Below, in pieces: positions 30,717 through 41,624 of a stretch of DNA of 64,000 bases. The stretch lies in assembly GCA_963682175.1 (NCBI GenBank), contig OY821775.1:4340001-4404000 (forward strand), written 5' to 3'. This DNA is from Triglochin maritima (lineage: Eukaryota; Streptophyta; Magnoliopsida; Alismatales; Juncaginaceae). Below the pieces are notes generated by a model that saw only the letters and a list, made by a program, of their open reading frames with translations, searched no databases and was not told the origin of the DNA. Position 1 is the first letter of the stretch. Each line of letters starts with the position of its first letter. Both the position numbers and the translations under genes were made by a program.

Positions 30717-33700
30717 ATGGATCCCTCCTCGTCCGCCACTTCTTCTTCGGTCAAACCCTAACCCTAATCCCACCCCCTTTCTCCCCCTCTCTCACCTCGA
30801 TTCTCTCTCTTTCTCTCAGAAATCCAGGTCCGGCGGGTCCTTCTCCGTCACCGAGCGCCTCTGCGCCGCCTTCATCCCCCTCTTCGCCGTCGTCGAGGTT
30901 CTCTTCTACGCCTTCTCCGAGTGCTTCCACCTCCGAGCGCAGTCCGATAACGCCACTGCCTCCTTCTTCTTCCCCCGGAACCCCGCGAGGAGGCGGCTCG
31001 GGTTCGAGGGGCTCGCTAAGCTCGCCAAGGGATCCAATTGTGAGTCCTCTTTTGGGGGTTCGATGGCTTTCCAAGTTTTGCGATAGAAAGATGTGGTTTT
31101 GGTGGGTTTGTTGGTGGAAGGATTGGTGTTTGATGGGTTTTGGTTGGTTACGGTGGTTGTGCAGTCACGGTTAATGAGATAGAGGCGTTGTATGAGCTGT
31201 TCAAGAAGGTGAGTAGCTCCATTATCGACGATGGCCTCATTCACAAGGTAATTTTCCGTTCCCTGGTAGTTTTATTGTTTGTTTTGAAATAGGTGATTTG
31301 GTGTTTTTATGACTTCATTTGTTAGCTTCAAAGGTGCATTTTTGTTGTTGCTTTGTGGTATGAATCATGGATGCAATCGCAACGAATATGTGGATGTGAA
31401 CAATTGTTAGTTACTTGTAGTTCTTTACGTTACTCAGTATACTTTGTTTTGTTAAAGCATATGTGTATCTATCGATAGAGGCTCTGGATTCTTGCAAATG
31501 ACTAGTAATCATGGGGAAAATATCACTCTGATCTTTTTCTCTTGGCAGGAGGAGCTTCAACTTGCTTTGTTCAAAACACAGTCGAGTGAGAATCTGTTTC
31601 TAGATAGAGTAAGTGGCTCCTTTGTTTGTTTGGTCTGTCTTTGTCAGCAGAACTATGCATCTTTTACATCTTGGTTTATGTCTTTTTTTTGTTGCATTCT
31701 ATGGGTGATGAAATATCATATCCAGACAACTGACTTTTAGAATGTGTATAAAGCCAATGTAACTTAGTTACCTAAAACTATATGCTTATTGGTAAACACA
31801 GAATATATCTGCTACGTGTTTTCTCCCTCCCTCTTAGAAAACATAGGCACACAATAAGAGATTAGGTAATCTTTAAAACAACTACTATCCCAACGATAAA
31901 AAAACAACTGCTATCCTTCAAAATTTCAGTCACAGAGCAAGTAACATGCTTCTCACGTTATGGTGGTCATTCTTTCCTTGCTCAATCTAAATGTACATTC
32001 TGAAGAAGGTATTTTGGTGCGCTTATGTCATAATTACTGTCAATTGGCAATTAAGAAATGGATTAGATTGTTATTAAAGAGTTGTATTGTGCATCACGAT
32101 TTAGGTCTTTGACCTGTTTGATGAAAAGAGGAATGGAGTTATAGAATTTGAAGAATTTATCCATGCCCTCAGCGTCTTCCATCCATATGCAACTTTGGAG
32201 GAAAAAATTGATTGTAAGCACGAAGTATTCAGTAAATTTAGAAATAAACTTTTATTATATTAACATTCTTGGTCTTTACTTTGCTTCTATGCAGTTTCTT
32301 TTAGGATGTATGATTTGAGACAGACTGGATATATTGAACGTGATGAAGTAAGTTTGTTAATTTATTTATGGTTGAAGTAATTGTGTATCACAAATAATAT
32401 TTGTGCATTAGTTTATTAGTGTTTAAGGGCTGCACTCATCTCAGGCCTTCTAATTATGAAGAAAATGTTAACTTTCACAAGTTGACTTGTCCTTGTCATT
32501 TCTCATTGGCTACATGTGAAATGGTCTGGATTTATCATTTGCCTAGTCATTTGGTGAGTCTCAACATACTTCAATTTCTTCTTAGGTTAAGCAAATGGTA
32601 ATTGCTATTATGACAGATTCTGGTATGAATCTCTCAGATGATCGTCTTGAAGCCCTAATTAATAAGGCAAGCTACTTTCTGGTGTTCACAGAAAACCATT
32701 TCAATGTTTGAGAGGGTTGGATTTTTTTATGTCTTGAGGTTTGTCTTTTTCCATTTTTTCAGACATTTGAAGATGCTGATGTTGATAATGATGGTAGAAT
32801 TAATAAGCAAGAGTGGAGGGACTTTGTTCACCGAAACCCTTCCCTTTTGAGGAATATGACACTTTCGTATTTGAAGTAAGTGCCTGGCCCTCTGCTTACT
32901 GCATGCTATTGTGCTAAAATTTAAAAGACGATACTTCTTCCAACATTGATGTTGTTGAGTAAAATTAGCAGATTCTTTTTTTAATCAAAGAAGAAGAATA
33001 AGTAGTCATACTCTGGGGTGTTACTGTAATACTGGGTCCATCTTGTTTCACAGATATACATTTCCTTCTCAAATAGTTGCTATAACTTATTGTTCGTTCA
33101 TGGCTTTCATTTTTTTTTATCATATATGTAATAGATTAATACTATGCAAGGAAGATGTAATTGCTGAATAATTATGCTACGAAAACTTGAAGAGTTCAAC
33201 GCTATGAGGCATCAGGCAAACACTGAAGTTACGAGAATTCCTTGGAAATGGATGCATCCCAGTAGAATGCAGGCACTTTGTCATTGCCAGCTTCTTCTTT
33301 TCCCATTTGAAAGAAAATCTGCACATTAATCTTCATTAGTGTCAAATAAACAGACTTCTGTGCACAAACACCTAGAGTTTCTAGGGAAAATGAAATGGAA
33401 CTAGGTCCTTATCTGTTAAGGGTTCAGCAGAATAAGATTCTTCTAGGACTTCATATCCTCAAGGACACTGAAGAATGTGGTTAAGTCCCTGTTTGTTTTG
33501 GAGTGGACTATTGGAGTTTTATCTTTTTTTTTTACTTTTGTTGCCTCGTTCCCACGTCTGGATCCTGTGGTCTAATCTTTGACCCTTGGTCTCGGCCCTT
33601 CTCTCCTCACGATATCAATATATCATAATAGGAAATGCTATACTTGCATCATAATAGGAAATGCTATACTTGCTGAATTCCAGTAATGCATTTATGGTAT

Positions 33701-34062
33701 GGTTACAGTGTTCTTGTCAAAAATACAAGTTGAAACAGAGGTTATGTATTAACTACTAATGCAGCACGTTAAGTCTTAAAAAATCACAGTTGAGCAGTCA
33801 TAGCTCTATTTCTGGAGAAGTTGTTCCCGAGTTCACAGAATTACTGCAGACTGTATGGCGTGGGTTCAAACTAATGATTTTACAATGAAACATCAAAAAA
33901 ATCATGCGTGTGTACATTTTTCATATGTTTGAAGGGTTAGATTTTTTTGTTTAGATTACAATATTCCTAAAACACAAATTTCTGTGGTTTTTTCCAAATG
34001 ACTGCAGGGAGATCACAACTGTGTTCCCAAGTTTTGTTTTCAACACTGAAGTGGAAGAGTGA
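30717..34062 (+). CDS. CBL10: Calcineurin B-like calcium sensor, CBL10 type
   Basis: Exons: 30717-30749, 30820-31039, 31165-31247, 31549-31608, 32105-32213, 32295-32347, 32586-32666, 32763-32875, 34008-34062; 268 residues. CBL proteins bind calcium through EF-hands and recruit CIPK kinases; CBL10 acts in salt tolerance at membranes. Seen here: a hydrophobic N-terminal segment ([19 protein letters not shown]), the mark of CBL10, and no N-myristoylation site; EF-hands around [46 protein letters not shown] and [17 protein letters not shown]; and a C-terminal FPSF motif. Intron 32667-32762 is GC-AG. Another start is possible: ATG 30703 with no first intron gives 296 residues with a Pro-rich N-terminus. 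I prefer the spliced form, since its 70-bp intron has a strong CT tract and the length fits the family. Confidence 0.93.
33622..33673. repeat. 26-bp perfect tandem duplication in a CBL10 intron
   Basis: A 26-bp unit containing AATAGGAAATGCTATACTTG occurs twice in direct succession (33622-33647 and 33648-33673), inside intron 32876-34007. A slippage or staggered-break duplication. Confidence 0.85.
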
Positions 34063-34496
34063 AGTGCAGAGCTGGAACGTTGAAGCCAGGAAGCCTTCTT
34101 GCTTTCCAACTTAAATTGCTTGACAAGCTAAGGGTCTTAGTATGACCTTCAGAACTCACATGTTGGAACTTGGAAGCATTAAACTGTCTTCGCATCTGCA
34201 TTATGTTGGGAACATTTTGCAGTGCCGGTGCCTGCTTGTGTACAGAACTCTTTCTTGCCTTCTCCAGAGAATGTGGTATACGTGCTTACAACACCAACAG
34301 ATCTCCATTAGCACAAGTTCAGCTAAATAGCCATTCCATTTTACCAGAGAAATGCGACAAGCAGAAGCCAGTATTTATTGACGTTAGATGCTTTATTTTC
34401 TTAATTCATTCTTATTGTGAGATTGTCTCAAATTTCCAGATCAGTTCGTAGTACGTTTAGGAAACAAACTGTCGATACTCTCAATTGTTTATGTTG

Positions 34497-34502
34497 AATA
34501 AA
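34497..34502 (+). terminator. Polyadenylation signal, CBL10
   Basis: AATAAA in ATGTTGAATAAACTGC, about 435 bp downstream of the stop codon. Confidence 0.55.
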
Positions 34503-34938
34503 CTGCTAAATTAATTTGGAAAATCATGTTTACACTTGCAGGACGTGGTTTTCCCTTGCATACTTTTGTTATGCATTTATATAGTTGGTAATATTTTCTA
34601 TGTTTTAATTATCTTCAACCCCAGTAGACTTCTCATATTCTGAGATTAAATGGGTTGGGTAGTAGAGTAGATAAAAGAACCAGCAGGTGTTGAATTTAAA
34701 AAGTGGAAAAAATTGATATTTCAAGAATACCAATTCAAACTCATGGTTATACGTGACACGTCTGTGTCATAAGGACTTCTAAGCAAGGTTCGTTACAATA
34801 TTCTTGGGGGTAAAGTAGGGTAGGTAAGATGAGAATCTCCTTACAATTTAGGAAGACTTTGAATATCCATCAATTTTCTCTTTGATATCGTGTTGAGTCA
34901 GTCGTTTTTCTATCAATATAGATATTATATATATATAT

Positions 34939-35118
34939 ATGGTCAAGTTCTAGTAAGTTTATGGTTCATCAAATTTAATTTAAGCCTCTTACAATCTCAC
35001 CATTGAATCTTATTTACGGTTAATCTCACCTTTAATTAGCATAACCGTTTTTATCTTAATCTACCTTACAATTTGAAATGAGTGATAAATATTGTTGGGG
35101 CTTAATTTAGAAAAATTA
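34939..35118 (+). repeat. Dispersed repeat family A, copy 1
   Basis: Begins after a TA run with GGTCAAGTTCTAGTAAG and ends CTTAATTTAGAAAAATTA. A diverged inverted copy is at 40999-41176. No clear terminal inverted repeat; class unknown. Confidence 0.7.
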
Positions 35119-35394
35119 AGTCCTAGGCTCACTAGAAAATTCATGTATACACACATGTGATAACGTAATTTCAGATAATAAAAATTCAAAGAATGAAGTG
35201 ATCCTGGGGGAAGCACCTTTCCAAACAAGAATCTCATCGGTTTGGTTGGTTACAGAATTTAGTAAAGTAGAATTCACTAAAACAACATCCAGCCATTGTT
35301 CATTAGCCATGTAATTAGTTCCTACTTTGTTCGGCTTCGAGGTATGTAAAATAAAAATAAAGTTGGCGTCAGAGAGAGAGAGATCAGAAGAAAG

Positions 35395-38300
35395 ATGACG
35401 GAATCGAAGACGAATCCTCACCTTCTCCACCACAAACCCCCGAAAGGTTACTCTCCTTCCCCTTCCCATCTTCCTTTTGACCTTACCTCATCTCGCCCTT
35501 CGATTTGGTGTCCGCAGCGCAGATCAAGAAGCACAAACACTCGTCCCCAAACCCCTCCTCCACGCCGCCACCGCCACCACCGGCGTCTGTGCCTCCGCCG
35601 GCAATGGCGTCTGGTTCGGCCTCCGGAGGTTCCTGGTTTCAGCGCAATAAACCCCTCTTCCGCCGCATGATCCCCTTCGTCATCGCCGTCAACTTAGCTG
35701 TCGGAGGTAAAAATCTCTTTCTGATCACATCACCATCATCAGCTTTTCCGTATCTCATAATCAGTTCGCAACGTACACACTAGGTTATGTGAAGATTCTA
35801 AATTTTAGACGTCAGTTTTAAGTCACATGTGATTGATTGTTAAAATGTGATTCTAAAGGGTCCGTTTGTAATCACATTAGTCGTAACCTCAAAATCAGTT
35901 CCTGAAAGCACCCCAATCTTAGTGTGAAGATTCTAGGATTTTAGATGTCAATTGTAAATCACATTTGGTTTCTCAATTTGAGAATCAAAATATGATTATT
36001 GAATTGTGGTTCCAAAACGGACCCTTACTTCTTATTGTGTTGTTTGATTTGAGTTGTGCTTGCGTTTGGAGGTGATTATGTATGGAAAAGAGAGAGAAAA
36101 GTTTTTTTATGAGAATAATGATGGATTCAAAAAATAAACTCCAAGTTGTTGGACGATTATTGTTTAGGTTGTGATTGGTGTGCCTAGGTGAGAAATGTAA
36201 TTCCCGAGAATGTAGAGAAGTCATCTATTCATGTGTTATATTGTTTACGATCAAGTGTAGAGGAGTCATCCATTTATGTGTGTTGTAGTGTGAAACCGGT
36301 AAAAGAGTGTTATATTGTGAAGAGAACTTCACTTCTTTTGGTTGTAGTGGACATGATAGTGATGTTTTGCTTTGTTTGTTTGGAGAATTTAATTGGAAAA
36401 ACAAAGTTTTCTTTATTATGTTTGTGACTGAGAGGAGCCAAAGGTCTGAGGGGACCCCATCACCTTTGGTTGAAGAAGTTTTGCTTTAAAAGTTTTGATT
36501 TTAAGTTTGAACAAATTTTGGTGGGAAAAAGAACCCAGGTTTTGTGATTAGGTAAGGTTCAGAGGAAACCACCACAGCATTCACTGCTTTGATATTATAC
36601 ATCATTTTTGGACCCTACGAGTTAGAGATATGGACCATATGGTATTTAAATGAAAGAACATATGCATTTATGAGCCGAAATCAACTGGTTGCTTGTGACA
36701 ATTGGGTCGTTGCTATTTTTACCATTCATGAACCTGAGTTTTTGCAGTTAAACTGGAGCTGTGGGTTACCAATTTTATGGTTGTAGTTTGGTCCTTGACG
36801 TTTTGCAGTATTTTGATGAAATGGTAGTTGGTTCTGTTATTTTACATTATATGGTCAGGCCAATGGTATTATCTTAGTAGTCAGGCTTAGCTATCACAGA
36901 GGCACATATATACCACAAACATTGAATATAAGAAAATGTAATAAGTGATACACGTCTGCATATATGCCAACACTCCTCTACTTTCTGGCAAAAATGTCTA
37001 CACTCTACAATGCCATGGTTCAACAATTCTCACTTTGAGGTGGAGCGGGGTTTGAAGTTGTTATAGTGTATGATGTAAAAATAGCTTCTTTAGTGCCAAT
37101 AATCTATGTCAGATGTGCCGTTGATTAATAAAAAGGTCAATTTTGAGCTGTTCCAACAGGCAAACTCCCTGGATTTAAGTCCTCACCTCTGCTTGTCGTC
37201 CTAACGTTCTTTAAAGGGTTGATAAATCCAAGAACTAGCTGCATATTATGATCAAAAGCAAAGGAGTAGCTGTTTGTTTACTATTCACATCTCTACTCAT
37301 TCTTTGGAGGTCTACTTATTTTTCCTCGCTCTGGGGAGTTCATACCATTACCGACCTCTCTAGAAATATTTAACCTGTAGTAGCCATTTTGTGTCATTCT
37401 TTGTACCATTTTCTTCAAAGTAATTTTTTAATCAATAAAGTAATTATATTACTTTACTGATTAAAAATCAACAAGAAAATGAGTAGTTGTTTGCTTCAGT
37501 ACCGTTAATACCGAAGAAGATGAGATTATATTAGATGGACAAGTGGTGGGTAGAAAATATATTTTTAGATATCTTGGATCAATACTTCAAAAAGATGGGC
37601 AGATCGACGAAGATGTTAACCATAAGATTAGAGCAGGATTGATGAAATGACGACAAGCCTCAGGTGTCTTATGTGACAAGAAAATTCCACTTAAGTTAAA
37701 AGGAAAATTTTATAGAACCGCAATAACACCAACAATGCTTTATGGTGCGGAATGTTGGGTCACTAAAAGACAACATATACAAAAGATGAGTGTATCTGAA
37801 ATGAGAATGTTGAAGTGGATGTATGGCCATACGCGAATGGATCAGATTAGAAATGAAGACATTCATGAGAGAGTTGGAGTTGCTCCAATGGAAGAGAAAG
37901 TTATACAACACAGACTGAGATGGTTTGAACATGTACAAAGAAGACCTATGAAAACATCTATAAAAAGAGTATTGAATTGGATCGAAGACACAAAAAGAGG
38001 AAGAGGTAGACCACGATTGACTTGAGAAGAAACAGTCAAAAGAGATCTAAAAGATTGAAATGTTCCTCGGAAATTTGCATTGGATAGAAACGCGTGGAAA
38101 AAGACGATTCACGTGCCTGAACCGTGACTCATTGGAGTTTCATTTCTATCCTATCCCAACTAGTTTGGGTTAAAGGTTTTGTTGTTGTTGTTGTTGTAGT
38201 AAAGTAATTATATTAATTAAAACAAAAATTGTACACGGGAGGAGGTGGTAGTGCCACTGGCCTCAAATAAGATTTTCTTATGTATTTTGTCCGTCATCTA

Positions 38301-39603
38301 TCATTTTTTTGTATACTTCCCTTAGTAGGATTCTCAAATGTTCAGATTTCATTACCAATCTATGATCTTAGAAGTAGAAGTTCTCAAATATATTTTTCAG
38401 ATACGTATCGCCCTCTACAAGACTGTCATGGTCACATCTATATATAATTTATGTGAGTTGGTCTTTGTATCATCAAAATGACTATTTAAACGATCTGTAT
38501 TTCTTTTATTGTGGAATCGCAGATGGTCAATTGCATTTGCATCATTTGGGTTGCGTACATCCGACCCCCCCCTACCTCGCTTAGGCGGGAGCCTTTTCTG
38601 AGGCATTGGGGTTATGTTGATGTTGGTCTTTGTATCATCAAAAGCAGATACAGCAGTCTGGCCCGAGATTAAGATCAGACATTCATGTGTTTATACCTAA
38701 AATTTGCTATGTGTGTTGTAGATTGTCATCTGTTATCAACTTCAGTGAATGCATCATCTTCCCTGAGGAAGAAGAACACTGCCTTCTCAAATGGGAATTG
38801 GAAGAGAAGTGGAAGTGAAACAAATTGACTATGAGAAGGGTTTCTTTAAGCATTATGTTTAGGCTAAATCCCTCCCTAGCTTACAAATGCATAGTACAGT
38901 TAATATCTCTTTTAGTACTTCTTGCCTCACTCGTAGATTTGCAAGCTGCTGATACTTAAGAAACGAAAAAACTCTTAGCAAATGTTAGCTTCTGATCATT
39001 TCAAGGAAAATATGCTTCATGCTTCTGAGAAATTTTCTGCCCAACAATTTTTTGCTTTCATGACACATTGTGCATGGAAGAAGGCGATTTAACGTGCCTG
39101 AACCATGATTCCTACGTCAACCAGTTTGGGATTAAAAGTTTTGTTGTTTGTTTGCATGACACATTGTGTGCATACTTGCGCACAACCTATTCCTCTTACT
39201 AGGTGTACTTACTTTCTACTGTACCATGGACCCTATATATTTAAGTTTCATGGCTGTATTAGATGTTGTTTTTCTTCTAATTGCAGCTTACGTGCTCACA
39301 AGAACCATAAAAAAACAGCCAGCTGAGAATGATGAGGCTTCGGAGGAGATTTCTGCTAGAAACTCAGAAGCTGGAAGTTCAGAAATAGCACAAACTGCCC
39401 AACCGACCCCATCGGTGGCAGCACCCGTAGCCACGAAGGTACTTCCCCCCATCACTGAGGACGAGCAACGCCAGCTTCTCAAGTGGGTATTGGAAGAAAA
39501 GAGAAAAGTGAAAACCAAAGATCCTTTGGAGGAGAAGAAAATCGACGAGGAGAAGGCCCTCCTTAAGCGCTACATTAGGACAAAATCCCTCCCTAGTATT
39601 TGA
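35395..39603 (+). CDS. Small proline-rich single-pass membrane protein, function unknown
   Basis: Three exons: 35395-35446, 35518-35706, 39287-39603; all GT-AG and in frame; 185 residues. The start follows a purine-rich leader. Residues 1-17 are followed by a Lys/His patch (QIKKHKHSS), a proline run (about 33-46), a basic stretch (QRNKPLFRRM), one membrane segment (about 68-86, MIPFVIAVNLAVGAYVLTRT), an acidic low-complexity region (about 90-130), and a charged C-terminal module (EDEQRQLLKWVLEEKRKVK... KALLKRYIRTKSLPSI) that is probably helical. Positive charges before the membrane segment suggest that the N-terminus is cytosolic or on the matrix side; this is inference. I do not recognise a characterised family. 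The second intron is 3580 bp and holds three retroposon insertions. Confidence 0.8.
35857..36025. mobile_element. MITE-like element with AGGGTCCGTTT ends
   Basis: The sequence starts AGGGTCCGTTTG and ends AAAACGGACCCT, an inverted repeat of about 11 bp. The flanks are TAA on the left and TAC on the right, so a 3-bp target duplication is at best imperfect. The inside is AT-rich with repeated AATCACA-type words. Located in intron 2 of the small membrane protein gene. Confidence 0.45.
37452..38199 (+). mobile_element. 5'-truncated LINE (reverse transcriptase 3' end) with 16-bp target duplication
   Basis: The insertion is bounded by TAAAGTAATTATATTA at 37436-37451 and 38200-38215. The sense frame encodes the C-terminal end of a plant L1-type ORF2: FRYLGSILQKDGQIDED, MLYGAECW, SEMRMLKWMYGHTR, HRLRWFEHVQRRP, GRGRPRLT, IHVPEP. 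The 3' end is a GTT repeat tail (38181-38196). At least three in-frame TGA codons lie where tryptophan is expected, so it is dead. Located in intron 2 of the small membrane protein gene, sense orientation. Confidence 0.9.
38479..38622 (+). mobile_element. Short retroposon (SINE-like), copy 1, with 21-bp target duplication
   Basis: A perfect 21-bp direct repeat beginning TTGGTCTTTGTATC flanks it (38458-38478 and 38623-38643). The insert starts TGACTATTTAAACGATCTG, carries GCGTACATCCGACCC and GCTTAGGCGGGAGCC, and ends GGGGTTATGTTGATG. The 3' part resembles TS-type plant SINEs with TTG-like tails. A second, longer copy with the same 5' end is in RH20 intron 4. This copy lacks about 38 bp found there. 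Class uncertain, since no tRNA promoter boxes are evident. Confidence 0.8.
39073..39154 (+). mobile_element. LINE 3'-end stub, 82 bp, with 14-bp target duplication
   Basis: CATGACACATTGTG flanks it at 39059-39072 and 39155-39168. The insert reads GGAAGAAGGCGATTTAACGTGCC ... CAGTTTGGGATTAAAAG then a TTG-type tail. This matches the 3' end of the LINE at 37452-38199 (AAAAAGACGATTCACGTGCC ... GTTTGGGTTAAAGG). A heavily 5'-truncated insertion in the same intron. Confidence 0.75.
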
Positions 39604-40888
39604 AGGTAGAAGGTCTGCATTTTGTTTGAGTTGCAGTTGGACGCACTAGATTTTCTAACGCAATCTAATGAACCTTGTTTTTGTTTATCATTATAGAGCA
39701 CCTGGTTCTTGGTCTTGAATTGATGTTCCATTGCTGTACATTTGACTGGTAAGTGAAGTTGCTAGTGCTGGGATACTTCTTAAGTTCGTTCAGCAACAGG
39801 ATTGAATTGCTTTTTACGTCCTTTACGTTATATTTTCAAATTAGAGTTGTCATGGTATGCGATGATGGATATGGTTATATGTAACTATGTAAGCAATGAT
39901 GTGAATCTGATCCTTTGTTAAAAGCCGATTCTGTAATTTCAAGTTGAACTTGTGTGACCAATTCAGCCAGGTTGTCATTTTCTTTGTTAGCTGTCTAAAA
40001 CCCACTAAAAGTTCCAGAATGAGGCAACCAGTGTTTACTGTTAAGTAGATAAACATGCAGTTGGAATTCCCCAATACTTTAACTAACTTATGGACGGATT
40101 GGTGAGCTTTTTACCTTCCAAGACGAGGCCAATGGGCAAATTGAATGTAAGTTTCTGGGTAAAGGAAAATTGGCAAATAAATGTTCAATAGACCGAGTTA
40201 TGCTCAATATCATGTTTCAACTTACAAGTTTGTGGTATGTTCGCTTCAAGACAAGTGAACATATAAAAGACAACCACCGGAAAAATATACATCGTGGTTT
40301 GGCGAATCTTCTTGCTTAATTTGTCTTATCCTTTCATACAAAGGCTTTTACTTGCTTAAACCAGTATTTTTCCCTTCACGGATCCAAAAATGAAAATGAA
40401 AGAAAAGACACTAATTAATAAATTGACTCCCACAAAGGCTTACACCATTCAAAATAACAATGTCGATTGAGCCTATCGTTACAAAAAACAGTTTTTGATG
40501 TTACATATTAATTATTGTTTTACCAACATTCTCCGGTTCCCATCTACATGCTCTTCAAATCTATGTTTCCCCTTATTTCCTATTTTAGGACCAAGAAGCC
40601 AAACCACAAATATACATACATACATAAATGTGGGTCCGACATAATAAATTATGGACAGCAAGCATGTACACTTGTGAAAACATCACTTGTTTTGGAACGG
40701 TTCCATAACTCAATCCCTACCTTGTGAAAATGGTTGCAATTACAGCAACGTACGTTTCCACCCTCGTTATCATACAATTCTAAACCAAAAACAAACTTGC
40801 AATCTATAGATGTTATCCGATAAGAAAACATGACGTTTGTGATGTTTAATGATCCATCTAACATGATGCAATCACTTATGGTTTTGTT

Positions 40889-40924
<36 letters not shown>

Positions 40925-40998
40925 TTATGCAATCACCTATAATTTAGAAAAATTAAGTCATTGGCTCACTAGAGAATTCCTATATATATATATATATA

Positions 40999-41173
40999 AT
41001 TTTTCTAAATTAAGTTCCTACAATATCCACTACTCATTTCAAATTATAAGGTAAATTAAGAAAAAAATGGTTATGCTAATAAATGATGAGATTAACTGTA
41101 AATAAGATCCAATTGTGAGATTGTAAGAAACTTAAACTAAATTTGATGAGTCTTGGACTTATTAGAACTTGAC

Positions 41174-41176
<3 letters not shown>
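40999..41176 (-). repeat. Dispersed repeat family A, copy 2 (inverted)
   Basis: The reverse complement matches copy 1 along its length (TGTCAAGTTCTAATAAG; CATCAAATTTAGTTTAAG; ATTAGCATAACCATTTTT; AATTTGAAATGAGTAG). It is bounded by TA runs on both sides. A second short stretch related to copy 1 (AATTTAGAAAAATTAAGTC, GGCTCACTAG) lies at 40943-40975 in the opposite orientation. Confidence 0.7.
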
Positions 41177-41221
<45 letters not shown>

Positions 41222-41624
41222 CGGTCGGGTTGTCTGAGATTTTGGTGTGTGGCCCAACTGATATTTAGAATCTAGTTGATTGGTCTTTTTAGATCTTCCA
41301 ATAGATCACTTCTCTTGTCTCGGCTCTTTTGGTAGAGTAGAGCAATTTTGTAAGTAAGAGAATGAGAGGAAAAAAAGTCATGAGAATTGAGGAGGCATAT
41401 TTCCCAATGTTTTTGCAAGTTTCACGTGATTAATCATGTACCGAGATCAAGAAAAGGATTTACTGAATTATCGAAATATCTTATTCTAATCAAAGATCAC
41501 GTTTGTAAGAACCTAATTAATTAACGGATTTTTTTTTCTTTAGCAAGCAAAGTAGGATGAATAAACAATTCTTTGCAATCTTTGTTGTTAGAAATGTTAT
41601 TGGTTTGCTTACTCTTGGGCTTTC

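Larger units (their letters stand above)
34063..35394. other. CBL10 3' untranslated region and intergenic spacer
   Basis: The 3' untranslated region probably ends just after AATAAA at 34497-34502. The rest is AT-rich and holds one copy of a roughly 180-bp dispersed repeat (34939-35118). A GA microsatellite lies at 35371-35382, just before the next start codon. Confidence 0.6.
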
